The notes: generated by a model not told the origin, from the sequence alone. Counted from the stretch's first letter, positions 43,284 to 52,864 are shown. The stretch is DNA of 64,000 nt from Acidobacteriota bacterium (GCA_017307505.1 JAFKEE010000057.1:1-64000); one strand, 5' to 3'. Numbers and translations: made by a program.

Positions 43284-44035
43284 TCCTCATAGTGCGCGAC
43301 CGCCTGCTGGCCGGTTTCGAGATTGGTGACGACCACATCCACGCTCTCGCCGGGGCCGCCGCCCACCAGTTCGGCCTTGATGGTGTCGGGCAAGGTGGGG
43401 AATTCGGCGACGACGCGGCAATCCTGGACGCTCAGGCGGGCGCCGATGGCGGGCAGGGAGGTCTCTTCGCCGTAGGCATTCACGATGACGGTGGTGCGAA
43501 GGCGATTGCCGCCGGCGTCGGTGACTTCGAGGGGGACCTCGTAAGATCCGGGGACGAGGACCGTCCCGCGCAGCAGGCCGTCAGGGGTAAGTACTAAGCC
43601 CAGAGGAAGGTAGCCATGGGGCGCGAGACGGTACTCGAACGGCGCCGCTCCCTCGGAAACCGCGGCTTGCCACTCCAGCGCTTGACCGACCGGCGCGGCA
43701 ACATACGCCTGGGCCAACCGGAGTGGCGAAACCGTCAGATCCAACCACTGCTCCGCGGTGAGCCCCTCAGCATCAGTGACCTGAACCCTGACAAACCACT
43801 GCCCTGCTTCAGCCGGTGCACCAAAGAGTCCCGGAGTGGACGCCGATCCAAACACAACCGTCGCCAGATCCACCAGATGCACACCGGGCGGGAGTTGCCC
43901 GCCCGTGACTTCCCACTGGTAAGGGGCCGTACCGCCTTCCGCTTTCAGCGGCATCGACCATGGCCGGCCCACCGTGGGCTGGTTCCAGTCCGGAGAGGCG
44001 CTGGTCAGCGCCAGCGCGAGCAAAAGGAAGTGCAT
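43208..44035 (-). CDS. Hypothetical secreted protein with putative Ig-like domains
   Basis: 275 residues with a signal peptide (MHFLLLALALTSASP). The body has repeated beta-sandwich segments of the cadherin/putative-Ig type (GTAPYQWEVTGGQLPPGVHL, GAAPFEYRLAPHGYLPLGLVL), in which a G-x-x-P-Y/F-x-W/Y start and a LPPGL-like turn recur. Such modules are common in secreted acidobacterial proteins. It lies 10 bp downstream of the NDH-2 gene on the same strand and overlaps the DUF2264 gene 3' end by 76 bp. No catalytic motif is recognised. Confidence 0.72.
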   Translation of the reverse strand: MHFLLLALALTSASPDWNQPTVGRPWSMPLKAEGGTAPYQWEVTGGQLPPGVHLVDLATVVFGSASTPGLFGAPAEAGQWFVRVQVTDAEGLTAEQWLDLTVSPLRLAQAYVAAPVGQALEWQAAVSEGAAPFEYRLAPHGYLPLGLVLTPDGLLRGTVLVPGSYEVPLEVTDAGGNRLRTTVIVNAYGEETSLPAIGARLSVQDCRVVAEFPTLPDTIKAELVGGGPGESVDVVVTNLETGQQAVAHYEDQTLSLASSCAASSSTFSLGMPLGL

Positions 44036-44045
44036 TAGATCTGCC

Positions 44046-45356
44046 TCAAGAGGCAGATCGGACAGTCTCCGCGGGGCTTGAGGAATTTTCCGGTTCGACG
44101 ATCAGCCGCGAGCCGCGCTGCTCTGTGAAGTAGGACCAGACCCACTGGAGGAAGACACTCACCCGCAGGTTGGGCAGAGCCAGGAAGAGGATGTGGATCG
44201 TCGACCAGGCCAGCCAGGCGAGATAGCCGGACAGCTTGATGTTGCCGCGCTCGAGGATCGCGTAATTCCGGCCCACCACGGCCATGTTGCCTTTGTTCAC
44301 ATAGTGGAACGGCGGAGGCGGGGCATCGTTCATCAACCTGGCCTCCATCACGCGCGCCACGTGCGCGCCCATCTGCATGGCCACCTGCGCCACTCCGGGC
44401 AGCGGCTTGCCGTCCTGCTCGTAGTAGGCGACATCTCCGATGACGAAGATCTCGGGGGCGCCCGGGACACTGAGGTCGAAGCGGACCCTCACCCGGCCTG
44501 CCCGGTCGGAGGGGCAGCCCAGCCAGCGCGCGACTGGAGACGGCGTGACGCCGGCGGTCCAGATGACGGTTCTGCTGGCGATGTGCTCGTTGCCGACCGT
44601 AACGCCGGTATCATCGATCTGTTCCACCGGATGCCCGGTGATCACCTGCACGCCCATGTGCGTAAGCCGCTGCGTCACTTTCGCGGACAGCTCCGGAGCG
44701 AAGCCGCCCAGGACGCGCGGTGACGCCTCCACCAGCAGGATCTTCGTGTCCTGAGGATTGATGCGCCGGAAGTCGGACTTCATGCTCATGCGCGCCAGTT
44801 CGGCGATGGCGCCCGCCATCTCGACGCCGGTGGGGCCGCCGCCCACCAGGACGAAGGTGAGCAGGGCGGAGCGCGCGGCCGGGTCGGTTTCATGTTCCGC
44901 CGCCTCGAAGGCGGAAAGGACCTTGTTCCTCACCTTCGTGGCGTCGGCCATGGTTTTCATGCCAGGCGCGTACTGTTCAAATTCGTCGTGACCGAAGTAG
45001 CTGTGCTGGACCCCGGTGGCCAGGACGAGGAAGTCGTAGTGAAGCTGGACCGGTTCGCGCTCCGGCGTCTCCACGGTCAGAGTGCGCGTTCCGGCATCGA
45101 CGCCGGTTACATCCCCCAGGAGCACGGTGGTGTGCCGGTCGTTCTTGAGCACCTGACGGATCGGAGCGGCGATCTGGCCCGGCATAAGCATGGCCGTTGC
45201 CACCTGATAGAGCAGGGGCTGGAATAAATGGTGATTCTTTCTGTCGACGAGCGTGATGCGGACGTTTAGATGACGCAAGGCGCGGGCTGCGGCCAGGCCG
45301 CCGAAACCGCCGCCAACAATCACGATGTGAGGTAAACTGCCATCCCCGGTACCCAT
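44046..45356 (-). CDS. ndh: Type II NADH dehydrogenase (NDH-2)
   Basis: 436 residues. A single-subunit flavoenzyme passing electrons from NADH to quinone without proton pumping. FAD-binding GGGFGGLAAARAL lies at residues 15-27, the NADH-binding GGGPTGVEMAGA near 170 and VIGDVAYYEQDGKPLPGVAQVAMQMG near 300 are typical. The C-terminal region contains a hydrophobic helix (WLAWSTIHILFLALP), the usual membrane anchor. Upstream is a gap to the M48 terminator. Confidence 0.92.
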   Translation of the reverse strand: MGTGDGSLPHIVIVGGGFGGLAAARALRHLNVRITLVDRKNHHLFQPLLYQVATAMLMPGQIAAPIRQVLKNDRHTTVLLGDVTGVDAGTRTLTVETPEREPVQLHYDFLVLATGVQHSYFGHDEFEQYAPGMKTMADATKVRNKVLSAFEAAEHETDPAARSALLTFVLVGGGPTGVEMAGAIAELARMSMKSDFRRINPQDTKILLVEASPRVLGGFAPELSAKVTQRLTHMGVQVITGHPVEQIDDTGVTVGNEHIASRTVIWTAGVTPSPVARWLGCPSDRAGRVRVRFDLSVPGAPEIFVIGDVAYYEQDGKPLPGVAQVAMQMGAHVARVMEARLMNDAPPPPFHYVNKGNMAVVGRNYAILERGNIKLSGYLAWLAWSTIHILFLALPNLRVSVFLQWVWSYFTEQRGSRLIVEPENSSSPAETVRSAS

Positions 45357-45444
45357 ATACTACTATTGATGCGCGAAACGGCCCCCGCGCGCCATTCGGG
45401 TTTGTCTATCTCAAACTGGGGATGAAGGCCGGCCCAAATGAAAA

Positions 45445-45472
45445 AACGCCACACCCGGGTGGGCATGGCGTT
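45445..45472 (-). terminator. Rho-independent terminator of the M48 peptidase gene
   Basis: AACGCCA (45445-45451) pairs with TGGCGTT (45466-45472), with an inner CACCC/GGGTG pairing. On the minus strand the hairpin is followed by TTTTTTC. It lies 29 bp after the M48 stop and so ends that transcript before the NDH-2 gene. Confidence 0.85.
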
Positions 45473-45500
45473 CTTCGCGGGAGCTGGCAGATGGCGTGGT

Positions 45501-46568
45501 TTAGTTGCGGCGCTTGAGGGTCGGCCGCTCGTCGGACTCTTCCTTGGTCGGTTTCTTGTCGCTGCCGTCGCCGTCGATCGGGTCGGTGCCGCTGCCGGGC
45601 GCCTTGCGGAGAGTCGGCCGGTTGGCGTCCTCAGGAGTGGAGCCAACCCGGCGCCGGTTGTTCATGGACAGCAGGCGGGTTTTCACGTCCTCAAACTCGG
45701 AAGTGGTGACGACGTATTCCGGCTTCTCCTTCAGCAGGTCGGAGATGTTCTTCTGGGCAGTGGTGATGCGATCGCCCGTCGGCGGGTGGGAGCTGAAGAT
45801 CTTGGAAACCGCTCCGGGTTTGCGCTTGTTCAGCGACTCCAGCCGTTCGAAGAAGTCCACAAAGCCGTTGGGATCGTAGCCGGCCTTGTACATGTACTGC
45901 AGGCCCAGCAGGTCGGCTTCGGATTCGAAGGCGCGGGAGAACTGAAGAAAGCCCAGGGGGATGGCCAGCGAAACGGCCTGGCGGATGCCGTAACCGGTCC
46001 AGCCGCCCATGAAGATGAGCGGGATGGTGGCCAGGTTCACCAGGTTGCCGCGGGTGGCCTGTTTCGTGCCGTGGCGGGCAGCGATGTGCGCGATTTCGTG
46101 GCCCATGACGCCGGCGATCTCGCTCTCATTCTCCGCCAGCGTGATCAGGCCGGTGTTGACGAAGAAGAAGCCGCCGGGCAGCGCCATGGCATTGGGTTCG
46201 TCCGTATCGATCACCTTGATGGTGACCGGCACCTTGCAGTCGGAGTTGCGGACGAGGTTCTGACCGACGCGGTTCACATACTCGGCGATCACGGGGTCGT
46301 CGACGATCTTGGCCTGGCGCTCGATTTCCATGGCGTACTGCTTGCCCATGGCGATCTCTTTTTCGATGGAGTACCAGTTCATGCCCTTGCCGACATCACG
46401 GTCACCAATGGCGTCAGGGTCCTTCTTTTTGTTCTTGTTACTGGTTTTCTTGGTATCGGACTGGGTGCTGTCCGTCTTGGTGTCGTCGGTCTTGGGCGGG
46501 CCAGCCCAGACCGTGGGCACGAGGAGGCCCAACAGTACGGGCAAAGTGAACGGAAGGCGCCTGATCAT
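45501..46568 (-). CDS. M48-family metallopeptidase, secreted
   Basis: 355 residues with a signal peptide (RLPFTLPVLLGLLVPTVWA), then a Thr/Lys-rich linker (residues 25-55) and the peptidase domain. The zinc motif HEIAH lies at 157-161 (GHEIAHIAARHG) and the third ligand Glu is in RAFESEADLLG. It belongs to the BepA/LoiP-like periplasmic M48 proteins that act on outer-membrane assembly. ATG 46568 has AGGGGA seven bases upstream, preferred to ATG 46583. A terminator follows 28 bp downstream. Confidence 0.92.
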   Translation of the reverse strand: MIRRLPFTLPVLLGLLVPTVWAGPPKTDDTKTDSTQSDTKKTSNKNKKKDPDAIGDRDVGKGMNWYSIEKEIAMGKQYAMEIERQAKIVDDPVIAEYVNRVGQNLVRNSDCKVPVTIKVIDTDEPNAMALPGGFFFVNTGLITLAENESEIAGVMGHEIAHIAARHGTKQATRGNLVNLATIPLIFMGGWTGYGIRQAVSLAIPLGFLQFSRAFESEADLLGLQYMYKAGYDPNGFVDFFERLESLNKRKPGAVSKIFSSHPPTGDRITTAQKNISDLLKEKPEYVVTTSEFEDVKTRLLSMNNRRRVGSTPEDANRPTLRKAPGSGTDPIDGDGSDKKPTKEESDERPTLKRRN

Positions 46569-46607
46569 AGTCGATCCCCTCATCCAGACTAACGTACAGT
46601 AGAGTTG

Positions 46608-47750
46608 ATGGGTTACATAGATTTAGGGTCGCAGGAAATCTGGGCCCAATACCGGTCGGAATTCCCGGTTACGGACAACTTAGTGTACCTGAACCACGCC
46701 GCGGTGGCGCCCCTGGCCCGCCGGGCTTCGGAGGCCATGAAGTGGCTGGCCGACGACGGATTGAACTACGGTTCGTTGCACTACGATAAGTGGCTGGCCT
46801 CCTATGACGGGTTGCGGGCCGTCACGGCGCAGCTGATCAACGCCGAACCGGGCGAGATTGCGATCGTCAAGAACACCAGCGAAGGGATTGCGACCGTCGC
46901 CCTGGGACTGGACTGGAAACCCGGCGACAAGATTGTCGCCTTTCAGGAAGAGTTCCCGGCCAACCTATACATCTGGAAGAAGTTGGAGCAATGGCGCGGC
47001 GTTCACGTGCAGTGGCTCTCCTACCTCGATCCGCTGGAGAAGATCGAGGCGGCCGCGCGCGGCGCGAAGCTGCTGGCCATCAGCTTCGTGCAGTATCTGA
47101 GCGGCTACCGGGCCGACCTGGAAGCCATCGGGCAGATCTGCCGCCGCCACGGGGTGTTTTTCTTTGTCGACGCTATCCAGGGATTGGGTGCCTTTCCGCT
47201 GGACGTCCGGAAGATGAACATCCAGGCACTGGCGGCCGATGGGCACAAGTGGCTGCTGGGCCCGGAAGGCAACGGCGTTCTCTATGTGCAGCAGGACTGG
47301 CAGGACCGGATCGAGCCGGTGGAGTTCGGCTGGACCACGGTGGCGGGCTTCGCCGACTACTCTTCGCGCGATATGACGGTCCGGAAGGATGCCGGCCGCT
47401 ATGAGTGCGGGACGCTGAACACGGTCGGCTGTTTCGGACTGTGGAAGTCCACGGAACTCATCCTGGAGGTTGGCGTTGAGCGCATCGCTCCGCACGTCCA
47501 GGCGTTGGGCGACCAGCTGGCCGAAGGAGCACGCCAACGGGGGTACGAGGTTCTGGGCGACCGGACCCCGCAGACCGGCGCCGGGATCGTCTGCATCCGG
47601 AAGCCGGGCGTCGACGCCCGGACGACGCACGCCCACCTGAAGGCCAACGGGGTGATCACGGCTCCGCGGCAGGGTTGGGTTCGAATGTCTCCGCACTTCT
47701 ACATCTCGCCGGCCGACATTGACCGAGTTTTGGGCCTGCTGCCTGCCTAG
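46608..47750 (+). CDS. Class V aminotransferase (cysteine-desulfurase-like fold)
   Basis: 380 residues. PLP enzyme: LNHAAVAPLARRA near the start, KNTSEGIATVA, VDAIQGLGAFPLDV with the Asp/Gln contacts to PLP, and the lysine in ADGHKWLLGPEG. The motif order fits the class V group (NifS/CsdA-like, isopenicillin-epimerase-like). There is no conserved active-site Cys loop of a true desulfurase in the expected region, so transaminase, epimerase or lyase activity is possible. It is divergent from the M48 gene with 39 bp between the starts. TTG 46605 immediately upstream is the only alternative. Confidence 0.85.
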   Translation: MGYIDLGSQEIWAQYRSEFPVTDNLVYLNHAAVAPLARRASEAMKWLADDGLNYGSLHYDKWLASYDGLRAVTAQLINAEPGEIAIVKNTSEGIATVALGLDWKPGDKIVAFQEEFPANLYIWKKLEQWRGVHVQWLSYLDPLEKIEAAARGAKLLAISFVQYLSGYRADLEAIGQICRRHGVFFFVDAIQGLGAFPLDVRKMNIQALAADGHKWLLGPEGNGVLYVQQDWQDRIEPVEFGWTTVAGFADYSSRDMTVRKDAGRYECGTLNTVGCFGLWKSTELILEVGVERIAPHVQALGDQLAEGARQRGYEVLGDRTPQTGAGIVCIRKPGVDARTTHAHLKANGVITAPRQGWVRMSPHFYISPADIDRVLGLLPA

Positions 47751-47794
47751 CACAACCAAACGAACCCACGCCCGGGCCGTCCAACCGGGGCAGT

Positions 47795-48412
47795 ATGCCT
47801 GAATGCTTCCTGCTTGCCCGCCGCCGGGCTGCGCTCACCGCGCTTGCCCTGGCCGTAACCTTTCCAACAGTTTCCGCGGCGGGGCCGATGGCTCCGCTGG
47901 ACCGGGAGCGGCTGACCGCCCACTTCGAGATGACCAATCGCTGGCTGGCCCAGGAGGTGAACGGGCTCACGGCCGCGCAGCTGGCGTTCAAGCCCACTCC
48001 GGACAAGTGGAGCATCCTGGACGTGGTGGAACACCTGACCATTGCGGAACCGCAGTACTGGCAGTGGGTCCAGGATTGTCTCAAGCAGCCCGCCGGCCCG
48101 TTCGCCCGCCCGAAGCATCCGGATGAGGAGACGCTTTGGTACGGAATTGACCGCACGGAGCGCAACAAGACCGCCGCGGCGCGGGAATCCAAGGGCGAAC
48201 TGAAAGACGCGCGGAAGGGGCTGGACCAGTTCCTCAAATTGCGTGCGGAGATGCTGGCGTTGGTGAAGTCGACCCAGGAGGACCTGCGCGGGCGGGAGAT
48301 CCAGAAGAGCGGCACCGACCTCTACCAGTGGATCCTCATGATCTCGGTGCATTCGCAGCGGCACCTTCTGCAAATCCAGGAGATCAAGGCAAGTCCGGGA
48401 TACCCGCGCTAA
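47795..48412 (+). CDS. DinB-superfamily protein, exported
   Basis: 205 residues. RRRAALTALALAVTFPTVSA is an N-terminal signal-like segment. The rest is a DinB four-helix bundle: MTNRWLAQEVNGLTAAQLAFKPTPDKWSILDVVEHLTIAE gives the family W-S-x-x-x-x-x-x-H element with a metal His, and a late His pair appears in SVHSQRHLLQ. DinB/YfiT-type proteins include metal-dependent thiol transferases and damage-induced proteins. Its final 4 bp overlap the convergent glycosyltransferase gene. Confidence 0.85.
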   Translation: MPECFLLARRRAALTALALAVTFPTVSAAGPMAPLDRERLTAHFEMTNRWLAQEVNGLTAAQLAFKPTPDKWSILDVVEHLTIAEPQYWQWVQDCLKQPAGPFARPKHPDEETLWYGIDRTERNKTAAARESKGELKDARKGLDQFLKLRAEMLALVKSTQEDLRGREIQKSGTDLYQWILMISVHSQRHLLQIQEIKASPGYPR

Positions 48413-51114
48413 GCGGGACCGATGAGTGACCGGTAGAGCGAGGCTTGGGCGGCCGAGACGACATCCCAGCCATAGTGCGCCTCGACGGTGCGCCGGGCGG
48501 CGGCCTCAATCTCGCGGCGGCGGGCCGGGTCGAGCAGCAGCATCCTGACGGCTTCGGCCATCGCGGCGCCGTTCTCGACGACCAGGACGTCCTCGCCCGG
48601 ATGCAGGTCGAGACCGTTGATGCCGGATGGGGTGGAGACCACCGCCTTGCCCATCGCCATGGCCTCCATGATCTTGATATTCGTCCCGGCGCTGGCCAGC
48701 AGGGGTGCGATGACGACGGAGGCCCGGTTGTAGGCATCCCGCACGTCGCTGACGAAGCCTTCCACCTCGATGCCCGGCCGGTTCAGTTCGAGTTTGACGC
48801 GGTCCTGGTGCAGCTCGCGATAGTGCTCGGCGCGGGCTCCGCTGATCACGTGAAGCGTCGCTCCGAGGGCTTCCAGGGCCGGCCAGGATTCCCGCAGGAA
48901 GAACTCCAGCGCCATCAGGTTGGGCAGATGGGCAAAGGAGCCGATGAACAGAATCCGGCCCGGCTCCGGTTCCTTGCCCGAAGGCTGGAACCGCTCGAGA
49001 TCGACGCCGTTGGGGAGCACCAGCACCTGGCGGGCGCCTTCCACGACCGAACGGTCCTTTTCCGACATGGTGACCACGCAGGATACGTCGCGCCAGGCCT
49101 GCCGCTCAAACCGATGCCAGCGCTCCAGTTGCTGGGCCATCTCCCAATCGGCATGTTCGCGCAGCAACTGCGCGTAGAGGTCGACGGTCACGTCGTGCTC
49201 CACCAGGATGGTCGGCACAGCGCCGCACTCGCGTGCGTAGAGCCCCATCTGCGTGAACTCCAACTGGACCACGGCCGGCCGGTGTTTGCGGATCATTTCG
49301 CGCAAGGCAGCCCGGAACGCCGGGGTGTCGTGCTCCTCCACCACGTCCGGCCGCTCCGTCATGGGCTTCAGGTGCGAGCCTTCCCGGCGGACCAGGATGA
49401 CTTCATGGCACAGGGCCAGGATCTCCGGCGCCGGAGACTCATGCTTGTCGCAGAAGGCAATCAGCACATGGTCGAACTCTGGGGCGACGCCTTTCATCAG
49501 GTTGTAGATGCGCACCGCGCCGCCGTGCGAAAGCGGGAAGGGGATGTAGGAACTGGCCACGATCACCAGCGGTTTGCGCGGGTCGCGCACCTTGCCGGGA
49601 AAACTCACGGCATCGCCGGTGCCTAAGGCCTGGGCCAGCCGTTCGTCGGCGGGCTGTGGCGGAGCCGGCTCCACCCAATCGCAGACCGACCGGGCGGCTT
49701 TCAGGGTAGGGAAGACCCAGGGCTGCCTGGGCTCCTGCGCGGCGTAAATGTTCAGGCGCTCGATCGCCTTCCGCCACATGGTGCGGAAGAGCTCCACGTC
49801 GGCGACGCTGCGCGCCAGAAATCGCAGGTAGTTTACTTCCACCACGGCCTGGATCTGATCCTGGGTGAAATAGCGTTTGGTGGTGCTGCGATGGTGGTGC
49901 ACCAGTCGGGCGCCGGCCACGAAGACCGTGGGCCAGCCGCGCACCCAGCCGCGGTAGCCGAGGTCGAGGTCCTCGACATAAGCCGGCTGGAAGACTTCGC
50001 CCATGCAGCCGGCCTGCAGCAGTTTGGCGGTGTCGTAGAGGGAACAGCCGCCGCTACCATAGAGCACGTAGCTCAGATTCTCGCCGGGCAGCGGCTCGTC
50101 GCACCAGATGGGAAAGTCCACCGCGCTGCCGCGATTCCAGAGCAGCGCCTTGCCGGTTTCCTCGCGGCGTACACCTTCCGGGAAGAAGATCTGCGCGGTG
50201 GCGCAGAACAGGTCCGGTACCTGCTGGAAGGCCTCGCGGAGAGGGGCGAAGAAGCCTGGCTCCAGCACCATGTCGTTGTTCAGCAGGCAGGTGTGTGAGT
50301 AGCGGGCACGGCGGATGCCGCGGTTGACTGCCGCGGCAAAGCTGAGCGGTGTCGCGCTGATTTCCACCGCGACGGAGGGATGGGTGGAGGCGAGCCACCG
50401 CGCGGTGCCATCGTCGCTCCCGTTATCGGAGACGATCACCTCGTGCGGGAAAGCCTGCAATTCGTGCAGCAGGCCCGGCAGCAGCCGTTCCAGCAGTTCG
50501 CGCCCGTTGCGGGACGGGACGACGACGGTGATTCCTTCCGGCCTGGCGGGTCCCGGTTGCGGATCCGGCTTCGGCGCCAGGGTGCGTTTCTTCCAGGCCG
50601 CCCTCGCGCCGGCGGCCAGAGCCAGTTTGCAGAGGATTTGCCGCTGGTAGGCCCAGGGATGGAAGATCCTCCAGACCTGCGTGTAGAGCCAGCCTCCGGG
50701 CCGCGTCTCCCAGCGCACGTAGTTTTTCGTGCGCCACAGCATGTGCCGCAGGATCGCCATGGCGGCCCGGGGATGGACCGCGAAGTGATCGAGATTCTCG
50801 TTAAAGCACAGCAGGCGCGTGGGCGACAGCAGGGTGGCCGCGACGCGCATGGGCCAGTAGGGCATGCGGGGCTGCAGGATCATCGCCGTGTAGGCGATCT
50901 GCCTGCCGCCGACCGCGTCGCGCACGCGGGCCAGATTCTGCTGGAAGGTACGGCCGATGAACCAGGGGATCCACTTTCCCCGGGGGGGCGGGAATTCCGC
51001 CACCACATAGAGTGGGAGTTCGGGCTCGATGCATTCGAACTGGTCGATCAGGGTCGGGATCAGGTCTTCCGATCCGGACGCGAATGCCACGAGGATGCGT
51101 TCGGGCTGGGTCAC
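48409..51114 (-). CDS. Two-domain glycosyltransferase, GT2 fused to GT4
   Basis: 901 residues. An N-terminal 190-residue region (ERILVAFASGSEDLIPTLIDQ) precedes a GT2 domain at about 194-430, with VVVPSRNGRELLERLLPG, VSDNGSDDGTARW and the LLNNDMVLEPGF motif carrying the D-x-D-like element. The C-terminal half, from about 530, is a GT4 domain: SYIPFPLSHGGAVRIYNLMKG at the start, LPNGVDLERFQP, GSFAHLPNLMALEFF and the late E-A-M-A-M-G-K-AVVSTPSGINGL donor-binding stretch. It probably adds sugars to a surface polysaccharide. It follows the helical-barrel gene by 19 bp on the same strand. Confidence 0.9.
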   Translation of the reverse strand: MTQPERILVAFASGSEDLIPTLIDQFECIEPELPLYVVAEFPPPRGKWIPWFIGRTFQQNLARVRDAVGGRQIAYTAMILQPRMPYWPMRVAATLLSPTRLLCFNENLDHFAVHPRAAMAILRHMLWRTKNYVRWETRPGGWLYTQVWRIFHPWAYQRQILCKLALAAGARAAWKKRTLAPKPDPQPGPARPEGITVVVPSRNGRELLERLLPGLLHELQAFPHEVIVSDNGSDDGTARWLASTHPSVAVEISATPLSFAAAVNRGIRRARYSHTCLLNNDMVLEPGFFAPLREAFQQVPDLFCATAQIFFPEGVRREETGKALLWNRGSAVDFPIWCDEPLPGENLSYVLYGSGGCSLYDTAKLLQAGCMGEVFQPAYVEDLDLGYRGWVRGWPTVFVAGARLVHHHRSTTKRYFTQDQIQAVVEVNYLRFLARSVADVELFRTMWRKAIERLNIYAAQEPRQPWVFPTLKAARSVCDWVEPAPPQPADERLAQALGTGDAVSFPGKVRDPRKPLVIVASSYIPFPLSHGGAVRIYNLMKGVAPEFDHVLIAFCDKHESPAPEILALCHEVILVRREGSHLKPMTERPDVVEEHDTPAFRAALREMIRKHRPAVVQLEFTQMGLYARECGAVPTILVEHDVTVDLYAQLLREHADWEMAQQLERWHRFERQAWRDVSCVVTMSEKDRSVVEGARQVLVLPNGVDLERFQPSGKEPEPGRILFIGSFAHLPNLMALEFFLRESWPALEALGATLHVISGARAEHYRELHQDRVKLELNRPGIEVEGFVSDVRDAYNRASVVIAPLLASAGTNIKIMEAMAMGKAVVSTPSGINGLDLHPGEDVLVVENGAAMAEAVRMLLLDPARRREIEAAARRTVEAHYGWDVVSAAQASLYRSLIGPA

Positions 51115-51133
51115 AACACGCGCAATTCGTGGC

Positions 51134-52243
51134 CTAGATCAGTGTGCGCCGGTCCGCCAGAGTTATCCCGTTTTTGTAGTCGTGCCAAAGTGCCAGGGCC
51201 TGTAAGCAAAATGCAGCCGAAACCGGGTTCGAGTAATTAGAGAGTACTCCTTCCCGCCGGCCGAAGTTGAACCCGCCGTCGAGCCGTGGGTCGTCGCTTT
51301 CCATCTGGTAGGCGGCGGCCCAGCGTGCTTCCTGGGCAGCGGCTTTTTCGTCCAACGGCACGGCACCCTGGGCATTGGCCCACAGGCGGACCCGCAGCAG
51401 TTGGGCGTTCACGTCGGAGCGTTCGAACTCGTCCCGCACGGCGCGCAGATGGCGCGCCTCGCGCTCGATGCCTTCCGCCAGCGCCTGCCGGACTTCCGGC
51501 CGTTCCGCCACCGCAAGGATGGCTTCCAGGAAGTAGCCGTAGGCGTGCAGACGGTCCATGATGCGCTGGTTCTGGGGCTCATGGTCGAAGAATCCGGCGT
51601 GGCTCTGCAGGGCGCGCTCCAGCGTCCATTCGAACTCCGCCCGGAATGATTCGTTGCCGGTTACTTCGTACAGATCGAGCCAGGCCAGGGCCGATTTCAG
51701 CTGGTAGCAGTCCGAAGACCGGGACCAGCGCGAGTCCCGGGCGACGGGCACCTTGCCCGGCAGCGCCAGAATGGGATGGATGTCGTGGCGGTTTACGAAG
51801 TCGCGGCTCATCGATTCGCCGCAGCAGACGGCCACATCCAGGTAGCGCTGATCGCCTGTGGTCCGCCAAAGGCGCAACAGAGCGCGGGTGATGATGCCGT
51901 TGTCGAAGAAATAACTGTGATGCTCCGGCAACACCCCGCTGTCCGACCACTCGAAGGGCATGGCGGAGCAGTTGCTATCCCAGGCACGCACCAGCAGGTC
52001 GCCGCCGCGCGCAGCGGCTTCCAGGTAGCTCTCTTCACCGGAGCGGTCGAAGAGTTCCAACAGTGCCGAAACCGTATACCCCGTGATTTCGGTGGAGACC
52101 CGCGCATTGCGGTTCTCTGCGATGAAATGATAGCGGGCGACGCCCCCGTTCGGTTCCTGGATCCCCGATAGGAGATGCCATTGACCGGAACGAGACAGGA
52201 ACGCTGGCAAAGATCGAACAGTGACCGGAGTAGACAAGCTCAA
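51134..52243 (-). CDS. Putative (alpha/alpha)-barrel glycan-active protein
   Basis: 369 residues, no signal peptide. Repeated helical hairpins (TEITGYTVSALLELFDRSGEESYLE, NGIITRALLRLWRTTGDQRYLD, LKSALAWLDLYEVTGNESFRAEFE) make an alpha-toroid likely, as in glycoside hydrolase or epimerase families. The family is not identified. It is 19 bp upstream of the GT2-GT4 gene in the same orientation, which suggests a joint role in surface glycan synthesis or trimming. A promoter candidate lies at 52272-52300. Confidence 0.72.
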   Translation of the reverse strand: MSLSTPVTVRSLPAFLSRSGQWHLLSGIQEPNGGVARYHFIAENRNARVSTEITGYTVSALLELFDRSGEESYLEAAARGGDLLVRAWDSNCSAMPFEWSDSGVLPEHHSYFFDNGIITRALLRLWRTTGDQRYLDVAVCCGESMSRDFVNRHDIHPILALPGKVPVARDSRWSRSSDCYQLKSALAWLDLYEVTGNESFRAEFEWTLERALQSHAGFFDHEPQNQRIMDRLHAYGYFLEAILAVAERPEVRQALAEGIEREARHLRAVRDEFERSDVNAQLLRVRLWANAQGAVPLDEKAAAQEARWAAAYQMESDDPRLDGGFNFGRREGVLSNYSNPVSAAFCLQALALWHDYKNGITLADRRTLI

Positions 52244-52271
52244 GACGGAAACTCCCCCAAAACCCTACGCC

Positions 52272-52300
52272 AGCATACATTGTACCAGCAGATATCGCAA
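52272..52300 (-). promoter_or_regulatory. Candidate sigma-70 promoter for the glycan gene pair
   Basis: On the minus strand TTGCGA (52300-52295) and TATGCT (52277-52272) are 17 bp apart, a consensus spacing. The start of the gene at 52243 lies about 30 bases further, so a short leader is expected. The sequence is AT-rich compared with its surroundings. Confidence 0.4.
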
Positions 52301-52345
52301 GGTAGGTTGTGTGGCGCTCTTGACACGGTAGATTAACAAAAGCAA

Positions 52346-52864
52346 CTACTTTCGTGGCTCGCTCGAGGGCGGCACAATGCCCTTCAGGCGCATATAAACG
52401 CTGAGGTAGCCGTACTCCTCGTTGGAATGTGAGACGAGGCCGGCCAGTGCACCCAGGCGCGACCGCTCCCCTCGGCCCAGTTTCACCATTTCCGCCGCCT
52501 TGGCATCGGTCATCCCGTCCACGACGGCGTCGCACATCGTGAAGGACTCCTGCAAAGCCGCCACCAGATCGGCCTTCGAGGTCTTCGAAGCGGCGCCCAG
52601 TTGCCGGGCCTCGCCCGCCAGGGCGGAGCATGTGCGGGCCTGCGAATCGGCGATATGCGCAATGAGCTGGCCGAACGAACGAATGTCGGGGGTGGCTTTG
52701 AAGTCGTAGTTCTCAGCGGGCATCTTTTCCGCCATCCGCGTGAGGTTGGTCTTCACACCGGTGTACATCTGCCTGAGTTCCGTGCTGAGCGGATTCGCGG
52801 TCTGGGCGGGCAAGGCCGAGGCGCCGAGCAGCACCGCGGACAGAGTGAGGGCCACACGATTCAT
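52346..52864 (-). CDS. DinB-superfamily protein, exported
   Basis: 172 residues with a signal peptide (NRVALTLSAVLLGASALPAQ). The DinB four-helix bundle is recognised by ENYDFKATPDIRSFGQLIAHIADSQ, with a metal His in the second helix, and by LVSHSNEEYGYLSVYMRLKGIVPP at the end. The protein belongs to the same superfamily as the product of 47795-48412 but is not a recent copy of it. AGGAG lies eight bases upstream of ATG 52864. Confidence 0.88.
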   Translation of the reverse strand: MNRVALTLSAVLLGASALPAQTANPLSTELRQMYTGVKTNLTRMAEKMPAENYDFKATPDIRSFGQLIAHIADSQARTCSALAGEARQLGAASKTSKADLVAALQESFTMCDAVVDGMTDAKAAEMVKLGRGERSRLGALAGLVSHSNEEYGYLSVYMRLKGIVPPSSEPRK

